DNA from: an uncultured Prevotellaceae bacterium
GTDB taxonomy: Bacteria > Bacteroidota > Bacteroidia > Bacteroidales > Bacteroidaceae
NCBI GenBank assembly: GCA_937902455.1
Contig: CALELI010000025.1
Coordinates: 1 to 19,782, forward strand
Direction: 5' to 3'
Length of the DNA stretch: 19,782 nt
The notes under the pieces are model-generated. The model was given only the letters and a program-made list of their open reading frames with translations. It did no database searches and was not told the DNA's origin. A program made the position numbers and the translations under genes. Below are positions 7,257-15,360 of this stretch, in pieces. The stretch's first letter is position 1. Each line of letters opens with the position of its first letter.

Positions 7257-7994
7257 ATGAAAAAACTATTTTTACTTGCAGTATTAGCATTAGGCACACT
7301 TAGCATTAATGCACAGAAGAATGTTTACATCAGCACTACAAGCGGAACAGATGTAAGCAAGTACGTTGGTCAGACAGTCAATGTCACAATCTATCGTCAG
7401 GTTTTCAATGGATGGAATACAATTTGCCTTCCGTTCAGCATGACTTCCGAGGAAATCGACGCAGCTTTTGGCGCAGGTTGTAAACTGGAAACTCTTACAG
7501 ATGTCACTTATGACAACCAGAACGTAACATTGAATTTCTCTGATGTCAAGAAAAAAGGAATCGAAGCTGGCAAACCTTACCTTCTTTATTATCCTGGAGA
7601 AAACAAGTCATTCACAATATCTCTCAAGAACAAGGAACTCGTAAATGACTATGTTCCTGTTGTTGTCAATGGATTCACATTTGTTGGCACAAAGACTCAC
7701 TTTGACGGTGCCGGACAATACGGAATCCTTGCTCGCGACAACAAGGAATCTTCATTCGTTGCAGTTGACACAAAAGGCACAAATGGATTCTATGCATCTC
7801 GTTGCTATATCAATGCTCCTGCAAATTCTCCACTCACACTGGCTGCAACTCATAATAACGGCGCAACTAACATCAATGACGTTGAGAACAAGTCAGTTGT
7901 TTCATCTGAGGTTTATAATCTTGCTGGCCAGAAAGTTAACAATGCTCAGAAAGGCATTAACATCGTTAACGGCAAGAAGGTTCTTGTTAAGTAA
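7257..7994 (+). CDS. Secreted beta-rich protein with type IX-like C-terminal sorting tail
   Basis: The 245-residue protein has a signal peptide (MKKLFLLAVLALGTLSINAQ, predicted cut after residue 20, nearly the same ending as the GH51 signal). The middle carries a module I recall from many Prevotella secreted proteins: FNGWNTICLPFSMTSEEI, then FGAGCKLETLTDV and IEAGKPYLLYYPGE. The end, EVYNLAGQKVNNA followed by GINIVNGKKVLVK, has the form of a short type A C-terminal domain used for type IX secretion or surface anchoring. The function of the central module is unknown; it might bind glycan or act as a spacer. It lies 54 bases after the GH51 gene and 10 bases before the next ORF with no promoter motif seen between, so an operon is likely. 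Confidence 0.8.
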   Translation: MKKLFLLAVLALGTLSINAQKNVYISTTSGTDVSKYVGQTVNVTIYRQVFNGWNTICLPFSMTSEEIDAAFGAGCKLETLTDVTYDNQNVTLNFSDVKKKGIEAGKPYLLYYPGENKSFTISLKNKELVNDYVPVVVNGFTFVGTKTHFDGAGQYGILARDNKESSFVAVDTKGTNGFYASRCYINAPANSPLTLAATHNNGATNINDVENKSVVSSEVYNLAGQKVNNAQKGINIVNGKKVLVK

Positions 7995-8004
7995 TATCTA
8001 CAAC

Positions 8005-8337
8005 ATGAAGGTTTCGCAACTGACTCCATACACATCTGAAAGCCCTGAAACGTTCGTCATGCTGGAGAAGTGTATGCCTATGCTTGCGAACTATGTAGAA
8101 CTGGTGGCAGACAAGCAAGCAGGGGACGCATTCCGTCATCACATTGACGAGGAGGACATGCCTCTCTGGTCACAGTTCTATGCCTTCTTCAAGCTCAGCG
8201 GCATCATCTATGACGAGAAGACGGAGCCTTGGCTTGTCCAGGAGGACGGAAGCTTCAGCGGTGCGCAACTCATGCACACTCTCTACAAGGGCTATGAACG
8301 CCTGTTCAACAGCCTTGTTCCAGAGGAAGCGGAATAA
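8005..8337 (+). CDS. Unknown 110-residue protein
   Basis: I do not recognise this protein. The ATG at 8005 (MKVSQLTPYTSESPET) gives 110 residues; a longer reading in the same frame starts inside the preceding gene and is rejected. It looks helical and acidic, with aromatic residues (LWSQFYAFFKLSGIIYDEKTEPW) and a YKGYERLFNSL stretch, ends in EEAE, and has no signal peptide or membrane segment, so it is probably cytoplasmic. It begins 10 bases after the secreted protein's stop and is followed by a strong hairpin, so it may be the last gene of that operon. Codon use is GC-richer than in the two genes before it. Confidence 0.65.
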   Translation: MKVSQLTPYTSESPETFVMLEKCMPMLANYVELVADKQAGDAFRHHIDEEDMPLWSQFYAFFKLSGIIYDEKTEPWLVQEDGSFSGAQLMHTLYKGYERLFNSLVPEEAE

Positions 8338-8380
8338 CAGGCATGTTAATTTCATCACGGTATGAAGCCGTAAAACTGAC

Positions 8381-8415
8381 GCAGGGCATACGATTACTGA
8401 AACCGTATGCCCTGC
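8381..8415. terminator. Hairpin between convergent genes, probable bidirectional terminator
   Basis: GCAGGGCATACG at 8381-8392 pairs perfectly with CGTATGCCCTGC at 8404-8415 across an 11-base loop. The T-tracts are weak, but the 12-bp GC-rich stem lies between the stop at 8337 (+) and the stop at 8440 (-). Confidence 0.7.
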
Positions 8416-8439
8416 TATGTATGATTTGAGGAACTGCTA

Positions 8440-9291
8440 TCAAAGGATTTCTATATCAGAAACAGACAAGCCAGTCGATTTCATGATAGTATCTATAGGA
8501 ACATTTAAAGTCTTCAAATTGCGGGCTATCTCAATAGTTCTTTCGCTACGTCCTTCTGTAAAGCCCTCATCGTGTTCATTCTGCATTACAGAGAGATTGG
8601 TACGATACTTATTGAGGCTGTTGAAGTACTTGCGGCGCTCCTCGCTATTCATGTGACTGAGCTCCGAAATGCCTCCCATCTTGCTGAAGATAGGCTGCTG
8701 TGTCTGGAAAGGTAATGCTTCTGTCATAGACTCCATGTTTACGAGATTGTATAACCAGTATTCTATCTGCGACTTTGGATAAGCCTCTGGCTTATCCTTG
8801 AAGTCAACCAGTTCAAGTGTAAAGGCTTTCAGCTTTTCCGAGAATATCTCGCCAGTCTCATCGACCTTTAACTGTATGGTCCGAATCGACTGTGGCTTCA
8901 AGCCCTTCATGTGGAAGTTCAGGAAGAACACACCATAGACAGGATGAAGGTCAAAGTTCCAGTTTGTACCCTTTTCGCCTTGCTCGGAGATGGCATGTGA
9001 CAGATAGTAGAGAATACGGTTGCTGAAGTGTGTCTGTCCCTTGTTCTGCATCTCCACGATAAACTCGCCGCCGTCCTGGGTTTTACAACGGAGATCATAG
9101 ATTACACTACGCATGTCCTCTCCGTCCGCTTCCATCTCCTTGTCGAGGAAGATAACATCCTCGATAGGTGAAGCAGGATTCAGCAAGTCGGTGAGAAAGG
9201 CAATCATGATGTCCTTCTCGCCAAATACCTTCTTGAATCCGTAATCGGTCAATGGATTAAGGTAGCGTCCTTCTATGTTGTTATCTGCCAT
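8440..9291 (-). CDS. Rpn family / PD-(D/E)XK nuclease-transposase family protein
   Basis: The 283-residue protein begins RYLNPLTDYGFKKVFGE, the diagnostic start of the Bacteroidota Rpn/PDDEXK_2 family (TIGR01784-like). The nuclease core is visible: LDKEME, then YDLRCK with Asp66, GGEFIVEMQ with Glu80 and Gln82 (E-x-Q in place of E-x-K), and a conserved NRILYYLSHAISEQ helix. The C-terminus holds an ERTIEIARNLK region and an LPIDTIMKSTGLS-like segment, as often seen as a short helix-turn-helix. Rpn proteins are DNA nucleases linked to recombination; many Bacteroidota copies sit alone as lineage-expanded accessory genes. No terminal inverted repeats or target duplications flank it, so it does not look like an active element. 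It has its own promoter and a hairpin near the start of its transcript. Confidence 0.85.
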   Translation of the reverse strand: MADNNIEGRYLNPLTDYGFKKVFGEKDIMIAFLTDLLNPASPIEDVIFLDKEMEADGEDMRSVIYDLRCKTQDGGEFIVEMQNKGQTHFSNRILYYLSHAISEQGEKGTNWNFDLHPVYGVFFLNFHMKGLKPQSIRTIQLKVDETGEIFSEKLKAFTLELVDFKDKPEAYPKSQIEYWLYNLVNMESMTEALPFQTQQPIFSKMGGISELSHMNSEERRKYFNSLNKYRTNLSVMQNEHDEGFTEGRSERTIEIARNLKTLNVPIDTIMKSTGLSVSDIEIL

Positions 9292-9341
9292 AATTCTATA
9301 TCGTTTAAGAGTCTTTCAGATACACATATTTTGTGTTGCTC

Positions 9342-9356
9342 GCGCTCTTTGAGCGC
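9342..9356 (-). other. Short perfect hairpin over the predicted transcript start
   Basis: GCGCTC (9342-9347) and GAGCGC (9351-9356) form a perfect 6-bp stem with a 3-base loop. It overlaps the last base of the -7 box, placing it at the operator or 5'-end stabiliser position of the Rpn-family gene. Which of these it is cannot be decided from sequence. Confidence 0.5.
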
Positions 9357-9363
9357 AAAGGTA
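9356..9363 (-). promoter_or_regulatory. Promoter -7 box of the Rpn-family gene
   Basis: Minus-strand 9363-9356 reads TACCTTTG, an exact TAnnTTTG. An upstream ATTG (one mismatch to TTTG) lies 18 bases away. Immediately downstream is a GCGCTC-TTT-GAGCGC hairpin (9342-9356), so transcription would begin inside it. The leader to the ATG at 9291 would be about 60 bases. Confidence 0.65.
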
Positions 9364-9632
9364 CATTTTTTTTCTCAATTTCAATCGTTCTTCACCAAGA
9401 AAATCTCAAATTATATGCTTTTTTAACTATTTCAGTTGATTTCAAGTACAGAGTTTCTTATTGCTTCCCTATACAGCCCATAAGTACCCTAATCTGTTGC
9501 TTGTTTGTTGCTCACGATTATTTTATCAACATATTCTACATTGATATTCAATACTATAACAACATTTTCAAAGTTCGATAAATAATGTCTTCAACATTAT
9601 CGTAGGGGTGTTCTATTAAATCCTCGCAAAAT
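9364..9632. other. AT-rich intergenic stretch with no supported gene
   Basis: The 396 bases between the Rpn-family start (9291) and the protease stop (9688) hold the Rpn promoter on the left and a terminator on the right. The middle contains only a weak 7-bp hairpin (ATAATGT/ACATTAT at 9582-9600). An 82-codon frame at 9333-9581 is aromatic- and isoleucine-rich in the way of random AT-rich DNA and is not called. Confidence 0.6.
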
Positions 9633-9669
9633 AAAAGTCTCGGCATATTTTCGTTATGTCGAGACTTTT
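9633..9669. terminator. Strong intrinsic terminator after the C10 protease gene
   Basis: AAAAGTCTCGGCAT (9633-9646) pairs with ATGTCGAGACTTTT (9656-9669), 14 bp with one G-U pair and a 9-base loop. It is followed by T-rich sequence on both strands, so it can end transcription from the minus-strand protease gene and anything arriving on the plus strand. Confidence 0.85.
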
Positions 9670-9687
9670 TTATTTTTCAATCAGTTG

Positions 9688-12600
9688 TTATCTGATAATC
9701 TTTTTCTTACCATTAATAATGTAGACTCCTGCTGATAAGTTGTTGATATCTACGGCTCTACCAGATAAATCATAAGCCTTGTCATTGAAGTGCGTACGAT
9801 TATCGTCAGCATTGATATCTGAAATATCAGTTGGAAGTCTTTGAATCAATGTCAAGTGGAAATCATCGACCTTATAGAAATGACCAGCCTTGACTCCGAT
9901 AGTCAGGGTACTCCCCTCTCCTACTTCAACGCTGTCAACTGAAGCCTCTGTGAGGTAGAATTTGCCGTATGGATGTGCCTCTGTATCAGAAGACTTATCG
10001 TTTGCGAATAATGTAACGGAATGTCCGTCTTCAGTACCAACCATAGCCGTCAGCTTGTAGTAGCCAGCTGGAAGTCCACTGATATCCTGTCTGATTTCGC
10101 ATCCGCTTGAATCCGTTGACTTATATGAATAGAGCAGATATTTGCCATCAGCCCCTACCCCTTTGAAATTCACCTGAGTTGCATCCTTTATAAGCGCAAC
10201 CTTAGAGTCTTCAACCGTCCATCCTGCAATCTTACCAGATTCAAACGATGGATTCTGGATATAGGTCGTGAAGTCTACATCACCGTCTTCCGGATCAATA
10301 ATCTGGCTCTTGTATAACTCAACCTGATTCAGAAGATTTGTTGTAAGAAGTTTCACATTCTTGGTCTCGTATTCTCTTTCTGTAAAGACCTGTTCTGCCT
10401 TCTGGATTGAATCGAGCAGTTCTTTGTTGGCTTCTGCAAATACAAGTGAACGATATTCATCAATTGTGTTGTATGATGTTTCGATAGCCTCTGCAAGATG
10501 CAGATAGACAGGATCAACTGTCAATGATGAATATGCCCTGAATTCCTTTGTTACATTGCTTGCGTTGAAGTACCCACGTAATGCTTCGACAGCGGTTCCT
10601 TCCTCTACAGGAACAAAATACTGTGCTTCTTCAAAGTTTATGAGCATGGATCCTGCAGGGGTCTCAATGTTTGCGTATGTTCCGACAACAGCAGTGTCAA
10701 CATTCTGTACTGTCACGGATGATACTGGTGCGTTTTCTCCAGATATTTCCTGAAGTCTGGAAGATGATGTCATGAGCAAGTATGTATGTCCTGCCTCCAG
10801 AGTTCTTACATCAGTAGTCTTGTTACTGATTCCTGTACTTCCGTGAGATTCAATCCTTCTGGCAACCATTCCGTTTGGAACAGAAAGCTGACAAGGTGCT
10901 GTTAACAGATACCATTTGTCGGCTTGCTGTGCAATGTCGACAGTTGCCATTGTTGCTGTGAAATCATTCCTTGGATCAAAGCGATAGCCAGGCGTCAGTA
11001 TAAGATTCTTGCAAATGCCATTGTATATAACATTATGACCAGTAGCATTCTCATCGTTTACGTAATAAACTGCATTAGGGTTCAGTGGTGCAGCCGGAAC
11101 AACTCCAATACTGCTTACTTCCGCCAGGTCATAGCTTGTGGCAATTTTATATGCAGTTTTCTTTGCAATTGTATTAAACTGGTTGACATCCCAGTGTCCT
11201 TTCAACGCAAGGCATCCTCCATTAAACGATATCACATCCATGTCAGCTCCCTTAAGGATGAACAATGCTGTAGTATCAGGATTCTCCGTGAAGTTAATCA
11301 CGTCACCAGCACTGCTCTCTGCCTGTAACGCAATGTAATAAGGCTTGTCCTTATTGATAGGACATGAGGATGTGGACGATAGAGAAATGTCTGCAATGCC
11401 TGAACCGTATGCAGGAACCTCAATCTTTCCGGACTTAGTTCCCACAAGTTCGAATGTCTCACCGTTGTCGTTACTTCCGTATACATTCAGCTTAAGCAAG
11501 CCTTCGAAACTGACTGCACTCTTGTTTTCTATTTCAACATAAGCAGATGCCTTGTCATTATAGACAATTGAATAATCGCCCTGTTTGTCGGAACTACCGT
11601 CAACCCTCATACTTGAGAACCAAATTTCATTCGTTGCTTCCTCCGTCGAAACCTTCATCTGCGAAATGATGTTCAGACGCTTGTCTGTCAGGGTTAGATA
11701 GATGGTGTTGTTGGTCGGCTTGACATTCATTCTGAATGTGTATTCTGTGCCGTCAGCCTTCAGCAACGTAGCATCATCCTTATCCTTTGCTGTGGAAATA
11801 GACGATGGTTTACTGCTTGACGTACTGCTGAAAAGGTAAATGCCTGAATAATCGAGGGTTCCGTTATTTGCTACCTTAACCTTGATGGTATTTGTACGAT
11901 TCTTGTAAATGTGTCTCGGCAGGTCGATAGAGGCTTTCAGATTCTGTTTCTTAGGGAAGACGTTTGTTACACATTCCTGCCATGAATCATTGAATCCCCA
12001 GGAAGGACTCTTGCCGCGTGCTACTGTGAAGTAACCATCGTAGGCACCTGGATTCCCCCACCCTAAGTTGAAGTGGAACAAGCCTGTCGATGCCTGATAA
12101 CCATCAACGACTACAGCATGTCCCTCGCCTTTAGTGTTACATCCACTGTATAGCACAGGGCGCAACTGTGAAAGGTCGTTGTACAAGAGGGTTGACCATG
12201 CCTCGTCGGAGTAGTTATTGTAGGCTTCACCCCAGTCCTTAGCATTCTCGTTACCACCATTCAGGCCAAGAATATTGCTGAATACAGCACGACAGTTATC
12301 GTTGTATCCGGAAGTACTTGAACCATAAGTAAGTCCTGCACCACCACCCACTACGGCCAGTAATGTTGCCACTGCATCACGGTATTCTATTGGCTCTGAA
12401 CCATATTGAGGCAGCATGAGTTCCCATTTCAGTGGAGTACCCTTTGGGAATGCTGTTGTAGGATTGGCCTGGTCACCATATCGGTAGCTGCTTGTCGGAG
12501 CCTGAGTCTCTGAAGGGAGGTCCTTCCACCAATAATATGCCACCTGGGATGCAGCCGTAGCCACGCATCCTGTGACACATCTACCACCGCCATCTCGCCT

Positions 12601-13095
12601 TGTAGGACACTTGTCATTGTATGGAGAGTCCTGATGCCAGTGGGTCTTTATCAGTGGCGCGATATTCACTCTGTCTGCTGCGGCATAAGCTGGTGGCATT
12701 TCATATTTTGCAGCCTGATGCGCCTGAGCAGCCTCAATCATCTGACCATAGTAGTCAAGATACCATGTTAGGAACGGAGGCAGGTCATTCTCGTTGAAGT
12801 CACCACTTTCAGTATAGCCAAGCACTTCTGGAAGGGCATCATCTCCACTCACGATTACAAATCCCAGCCCTTCTCCCCTACTATATATATAATAAGGTGA
12901 GACTGTCTGGTATTGGCTCGCGAGTTTCCTACCACTCTTTCTTTTTGCCTTATTAACAAGAACAGGTTCGCTGAACTTGTCATTTACGAATCGAAGAGCG
13001 ATTTTCTGCGACTGCTTCAGTGTAATAGGGTCAGCCTTGACATTCAAGCTGATGAACGCACACAGAAATGCGGTAATTGCATAGATGTATTTCAT
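9688..13095 (-). CDS. Secreted C10 family cysteine protease (streptopain/interpain-like), multidomain
   Basis: The 1135-residue protein has a signal peptide (about 1-21), an inhibitory propeptide (22-140, with QKIALRFVNDKF and GFVIVSGDDALPEVLGYTESG), and a C10 catalytic domain: GGGRCVTGCVATAASQVAYYWW with nucleophile Cys177, and GEGHAVVVDGYQ with His326, then HFNLGWGNPGAYDGYF. The domain is related to SpeB of Streptococcus and interpain A of Prevotella intermedia, which degrade host proteins after self-cleavage. After about 390 come several beta-sandwich-like repeats, a helical stretch (about 890-960), and a galactose-binding-like domain (NPSFESGKIAGW onward). The C-terminus (AYDLSGRAVDINNL, then GVYIINGKKKIIR) is a type IX-like sorting tail, suggesting surface or extracellular delivery. 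It follows lepA by 26 bases and no promoter box lies in that gap. Confidence 0.93.
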   Translation of the reverse strand: MKYIYAITAFLCAFISLNVKADPITLKQSQKIALRFVNDKFSEPVLVNKAKRKSGRKLASQYQTVSPYYIYSRGEGLGFVIVSGDDALPEVLGYTESGDFNENDLPPFLTWYLDYYGQMIEAAQAHQAAKYEMPPAYAAADRVNIAPLIKTHWHQDSPYNDKCPTRRDGGGRCVTGCVATAASQVAYYWWKDLPSETQAPTSSYRYGDQANPTTAFPKGTPLKWELMLPQYGSEPIEYRDAVATLLAVVGGGAGLTYGSSTSGYNDNCRAVFSNILGLNGGNENAKDWGEAYNNYSDEAWSTLLYNDLSQLRPVLYSGCNTKGEGHAVVVDGYQASTGLFHFNLGWGNPGAYDGYFTVARGKSPSWGFNDSWQECVTNVFPKKQNLKASIDLPRHIYKNRTNTIKVKVANNGTLDYSGIYLFSSTSSSKPSSISTAKDKDDATLLKADGTEYTFRMNVKPTNNTIYLTLTDKRLNIISQMKVSTEEATNEIWFSSMRVDGSSDKQGDYSIVYNDKASAYVEIENKSAVSFEGLLKLNVYGSNDNGETFELVGTKSGKIEVPAYGSGIADISLSSTSSCPINKDKPYYIALQAESSAGDVINFTENPDTTALFILKGADMDVISFNGGCLALKGHWDVNQFNTIAKKTAYKIATSYDLAEVSSIGVVPAAPLNPNAVYYVNDENATGHNVIYNGICKNLILTPGYRFDPRNDFTATMATVDIAQQADKWYLLTAPCQLSVPNGMVARRIESHGSTGISNKTTDVRTLEAGHTYLLMTSSSRLQEISGENAPVSSVTVQNVDTAVVGTYANIETPAGSMLINFEEAQYFVPVEEGTAVEALRGYFNASNVTKEFRAYSSLTVDPVYLHLAEAIETSYNTIDEYRSLVFAEANKELLDSIQKAEQVFTEREYETKNVKLLTTNLLNQVELYKSQIIDPEDGDVDFTTYIQNPSFESGKIAGWTVEDSKVALIKDATQVNFKGVGADGKYLLYSYKSTDSSGCEIRQDISGLPAGYYKLTAMVGTEDGHSVTLFANDKSSDTEAHPYGKFYLTEASVDSVEVGEGSTLTIGVKAGHFYKVDDFHLTLIQRLPTDISDINADDNRTHFNDKAYDLSGRAVDINNLSAGVYIINGKKKIIR

Positions 13096-13121
13096 ACAAT
13101 ATTTAGGTTTTAATAGGTTGA

Positions 13122-14912
13122 TTATTCGTCGAGTTTAAGCACTGCCAGGAATGCTTTCTGAGGGACCTGCACATTTCCAATCTGCTTCATCCTCTTCTTT
13201 CCAGCCTTCTGCTTTTCAAGGAGTTTACGTTTTCGGCTCACGTCACCGCCATAGCATTTTGCAAGGACGTCCTTCCTGACTTGCTTTACTGTCTCTCTCG
13301 CAATGATCTTACCTCCGATGGCTGCCTGTATGGCAATGTCGAACTGTTGACGTGGAAGCAGGTCCTTGAGTCTTTCGCACATTCGCCGTCCAAGTGTGAC
13401 GGAGTTATCCACATGTGTCAGTGTCGACAGGGCATCCACGCTCTCTCCGTTGAGCAGAATATCAAGCTTTACCAGTTTTGACGGTTTAAAACCTGCTGAA
13501 TGATAGTCGAATGACGCATATCCTCTTGAGATACTCTTCAGTTTGTCGTAGAAGTCGATGACAATCTCCCCAAGTGGCATCAGGAACTGAATCTCAACAC
13601 GGTTTCCTGCAATGAACTCCTGCTTTAGCAATTCTCCACGCTTGCTCAGACACAGTGTCATGATTGGTCCGATGTAGGTCGCAGTGGTAATTACTGTTGC
13701 ATGGATATATGGTTCCTCTACATGTTCTATCAATGTCGGATCAGGCATGCTGGAAGGATTGTGCACTTCTTTTGCCTCTCCATGCTTGTCGTAAATCATG
13801 TACGATACATTCGGAACAGTAGTGATGACATTCATGTTGAACTCCCTGTCCAGTCTTTCCTGTACTATCTCCATATGTAGCAATCCGAGAAAGCCACATC
13901 GGAATCCGAATCCTAACGCGGCAGAACTCTCGTGCTGGAATGACAGGGACGCGTCGTTGAGCTGAAGCTTCTCAAGTGATGTCCTGAGGTTCTCGTAGTC
14001 CTCCGTCTCGATTGGATATACACCTGCGAAGACCATTGGCTTGACTTCCTCAAACCCAGCAATAGCCTCTTTCGCAGGGTTGTCCACGGTTGTGATAGTA
14101 TCGCCGACCTTCACTTCCGTGGCATTCTTAATACCTGAGACTATGTATCCTACATCTCCCGTCTGTAATTCCTTACGAGGAATCATGTCCATTTTCAGGA
14201 CACCGATTTCTTCTGCAAGGTATTCTTTCTGGGTGTTGATGAAACTGACTTTCACACCTGGACGCATTACGCCATTCACTACCTTGAAATAGGCAATGAT
14301 TCCTCTGTATGGATTGAACACACTGTCGAAAATCAGTGCCTGTAATGGTGCGTTTTCATCGCCTACCGGATGTGGAATGCGTTCTACAACAGCCTTGAGG
14401 ATGTCCTCTACCCCCTGCCCTGTCTTGCCAGAGGCCAGGATTATCTCGTCCGGATCACAACCGATTAAGTCCACGATTTCATCTGCAACCTCTTCCGGCA
14501 TGGCATTAGGCATGTCACATTTATTGATTACCGGAATTATCTCCAGGTTATGGTCGATTGCCATATAGAGGTTTGAGATTGTCTGCGCCTGTACTCCCTG
14601 AGTCGCATCAACTACAAGAAGAGCTCCTTCACATGCAGCAATGCTTCTTGACACCTCGTAGGAGAAGTCAACGTGTCCCGGAGTATCAATGAGATTAAGG
14701 ATGTAGTTCTCGTCATTCAGCTTGTATTCCATCTGAATGGCATGGCTCTTTATGGTGATACCTCTTTCCTTCTCGAGCTCCATGTCATCAAGCATCTGTC
14801 CCTCAGTCACTTTTATAGTGTCTGTAAACTCCAGTAATCTGTCTGCCAGGGTTGACTTACCATGGTCTATATGTGCAATGATGCAAAAGTTTCTTATGTT
14901 TTCTATCTTCAT
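13122..14912 (-). CDS. lepA: Elongation factor 4 (LepA)
   Basis: The 596-residue protein is a full-length LepA/EF4 (E. coli 599). The GTPase motifs are present: AHIDHGKST at 13-21 (G1), DTPGHVDF at 76-83 (G3) and NKCD at 130-133 (G4). The LepA-specific C-terminal domain runs through GGDVSRKRKLLEKQKAGKKRMK near the end. EF4 is a ribosome-binding GTPase that acts on stalled or pre-translocation ribosomes. The ATG aligns with the usual MKNIRNFxIIAHIDHGKS start. A textbook promoter ends only five bases before it, so the transcript may have no leader. The C10 protease gene follows after 26 bases. Confidence 0.98.
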   Translation of the reverse strand: MKIENIRNFCIIAHIDHGKSTLADRLLEFTDTIKVTEGQMLDDMELEKERGITIKSHAIQMEYKLNDENYILNLIDTPGHVDFSYEVSRSIAACEGALLVVDATQGVQAQTISNLYMAIDHNLEIIPVINKCDMPNAMPEEVADEIVDLIGCDPDEIILASGKTGQGVEDILKAVVERIPHPVGDENAPLQALIFDSVFNPYRGIIAYFKVVNGVMRPGVKVSFINTQKEYLAEEIGVLKMDMIPRKELQTGDVGYIVSGIKNATEVKVGDTITTVDNPAKEAIAGFEEVKPMVFAGVYPIETEDYENLRTSLEKLQLNDASLSFQHESSAALGFGFRCGFLGLLHMEIVQERLDREFNMNVITTVPNVSYMIYDKHGEAKEVHNPSSMPDPTLIEHVEEPYIHATVITTATYIGPIMTLCLSKRGELLKQEFIAGNRVEIQFLMPLGEIVIDFYDKLKSISRGYASFDYHSAGFKPSKLVKLDILLNGESVDALSTLTHVDNSVTLGRRMCERLKDLLPRQQFDIAIQAAIGGKIIARETVKQVRKDVLAKCYGGDVSRKRKLLEKQKAGKKRMKQIGNVQVPQKAFLAVLKLDE

Positions 14913-14917
14913 ATCTG

Positions 14918-14948
14918 CAAAGTTAGTGAAAGTTGATTGAAATACAAA
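14918..14948 (-). promoter_or_regulatory. lepA promoter, unusually close to the start codon
   Basis: TAACTTTG (minus strand 14925-14918) and TTTG (14948-14945) are separated by exactly 19 bases, a full match to the Bacteroidota consensus. Five bases separate the -7 box from ATG, so the predicted start of transcription falls on or beside the ATG. Confidence 0.75.
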
Positions 14949-14956
14949 ATAAACAT

Positions 14957-14990
14957 AAAAAAAAGCGTTGATTTATTGCTAAACCAACGC
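14957..14990 (-). terminator. Intrinsic terminator after the winged-helix gene
   Basis: Reading the minus strand, GCGTTGGTTTA and TAAATCAACGC form an 11-bp stem (one G-U pair) with a 4-base loop, followed by eight T residues (14964-14957). It lies between the wHTH stop at 15015 and the lepA promoter, isolating lepA from the gene above. Confidence 0.88.
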
Positions 14991-15014
14991 CAATATCTGT
15001 GAAAATCTTTTTGA

Positions 15015-15224
15015 TTATTTGAGAGAATAGAGATATGGATCCTTCTCGTCTTCTGTTTCAAGTACGTTCAGCTTGTCTTCACGAAGCAACCAACCTACTC
15101 CAAGGAGAAAATCCTTTTCTGACAGTTTTGTGATTTTCTTGATCTGCTTGAATCCTAATGAGTGGTATTCTGCTAACGTGTTCCAGATGATACCTGCGAT
15201 GTTTCCTGCTTTGTCTTGTAACAT
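15015..15224 (-). CDS. Small winged helix-turn-helix protein (DUF2582-like)
   Basis: The 69-residue protein is close in size and pattern to the short winged-HTH family of Bacteroidota (DUF2582, recalled): IAGIIWNTLAEYH, then FKQIKKITKLSEKDFLLGVGWLLREDKL, giving three helices and a wing, and a basic helix 2-3. Such proteins are small DNA-binding folds of unknown target. A -7 box TAAATTTG (minus strand 15278-15271) stands about 46 bases upstream, with AAAGG nearer the ATG. A strong terminator follows, so it is a single-gene unit. Confidence 0.8.
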   Translation of the reverse strand: MLQDKAGNIAGIIWNTLAEYHSLGFKQIKKITKLSEKDFLLGVGWLLREDKLNVLETEDEKDPYLYSLK

Positions 15225-15270
15225 AACTTTTTTAACCTTTAATTAAAACTTAATAAACCTAATTGCGTTG

Positions 15271-15278
15271 CAAATTTA
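15271..15278 (-). promoter_or_regulatory. Promoter -7 box of the winged-helix gene
   Basis: Minus strand 15278-15271 reads TAAATTTG, matching TAnnTTTG, with ATTG (one mismatch to TTTG) 19 bases upstream at 15301-15298. The predicted 5' leader is about 40 bases. Confidence 0.5.
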
Positions 15279-15360
15279 TGAAAAACTTATGATATATCAA
15301 TGATTTTATGCAGAAGATGTGTTAACCAGCCGCTTTTTTTAACATTTTATAACAAATAAT

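Noticed and set aside
7645..8004. N-terminal extension of the 110-residue protein into the secreted gene
   Set aside because: The extension is a shadow of the secreted protein gene in another frame (leucine-rich nonsense); the ATG at 8005 is a natural start.
8440..9291. Active transposable element at the Rpn-family gene
   Set aside because: No terminal inverted repeats, target duplications or partner genes; the family is often present as single immobile genes.
9333..9581. 82-codon plus-strand frame in the intergenic region
   Set aside because: Composition is that of random AT-rich DNA, no Shine-Dalgarno, begins inside the Rpn promoter region, and shows no recognisable motif.
9582..9600. 7-bp AT-rich hairpin as a terminator or small RNA
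   Set aside because: Short, AT-only stem without T-tract or promoter; expected by chance in this composition.
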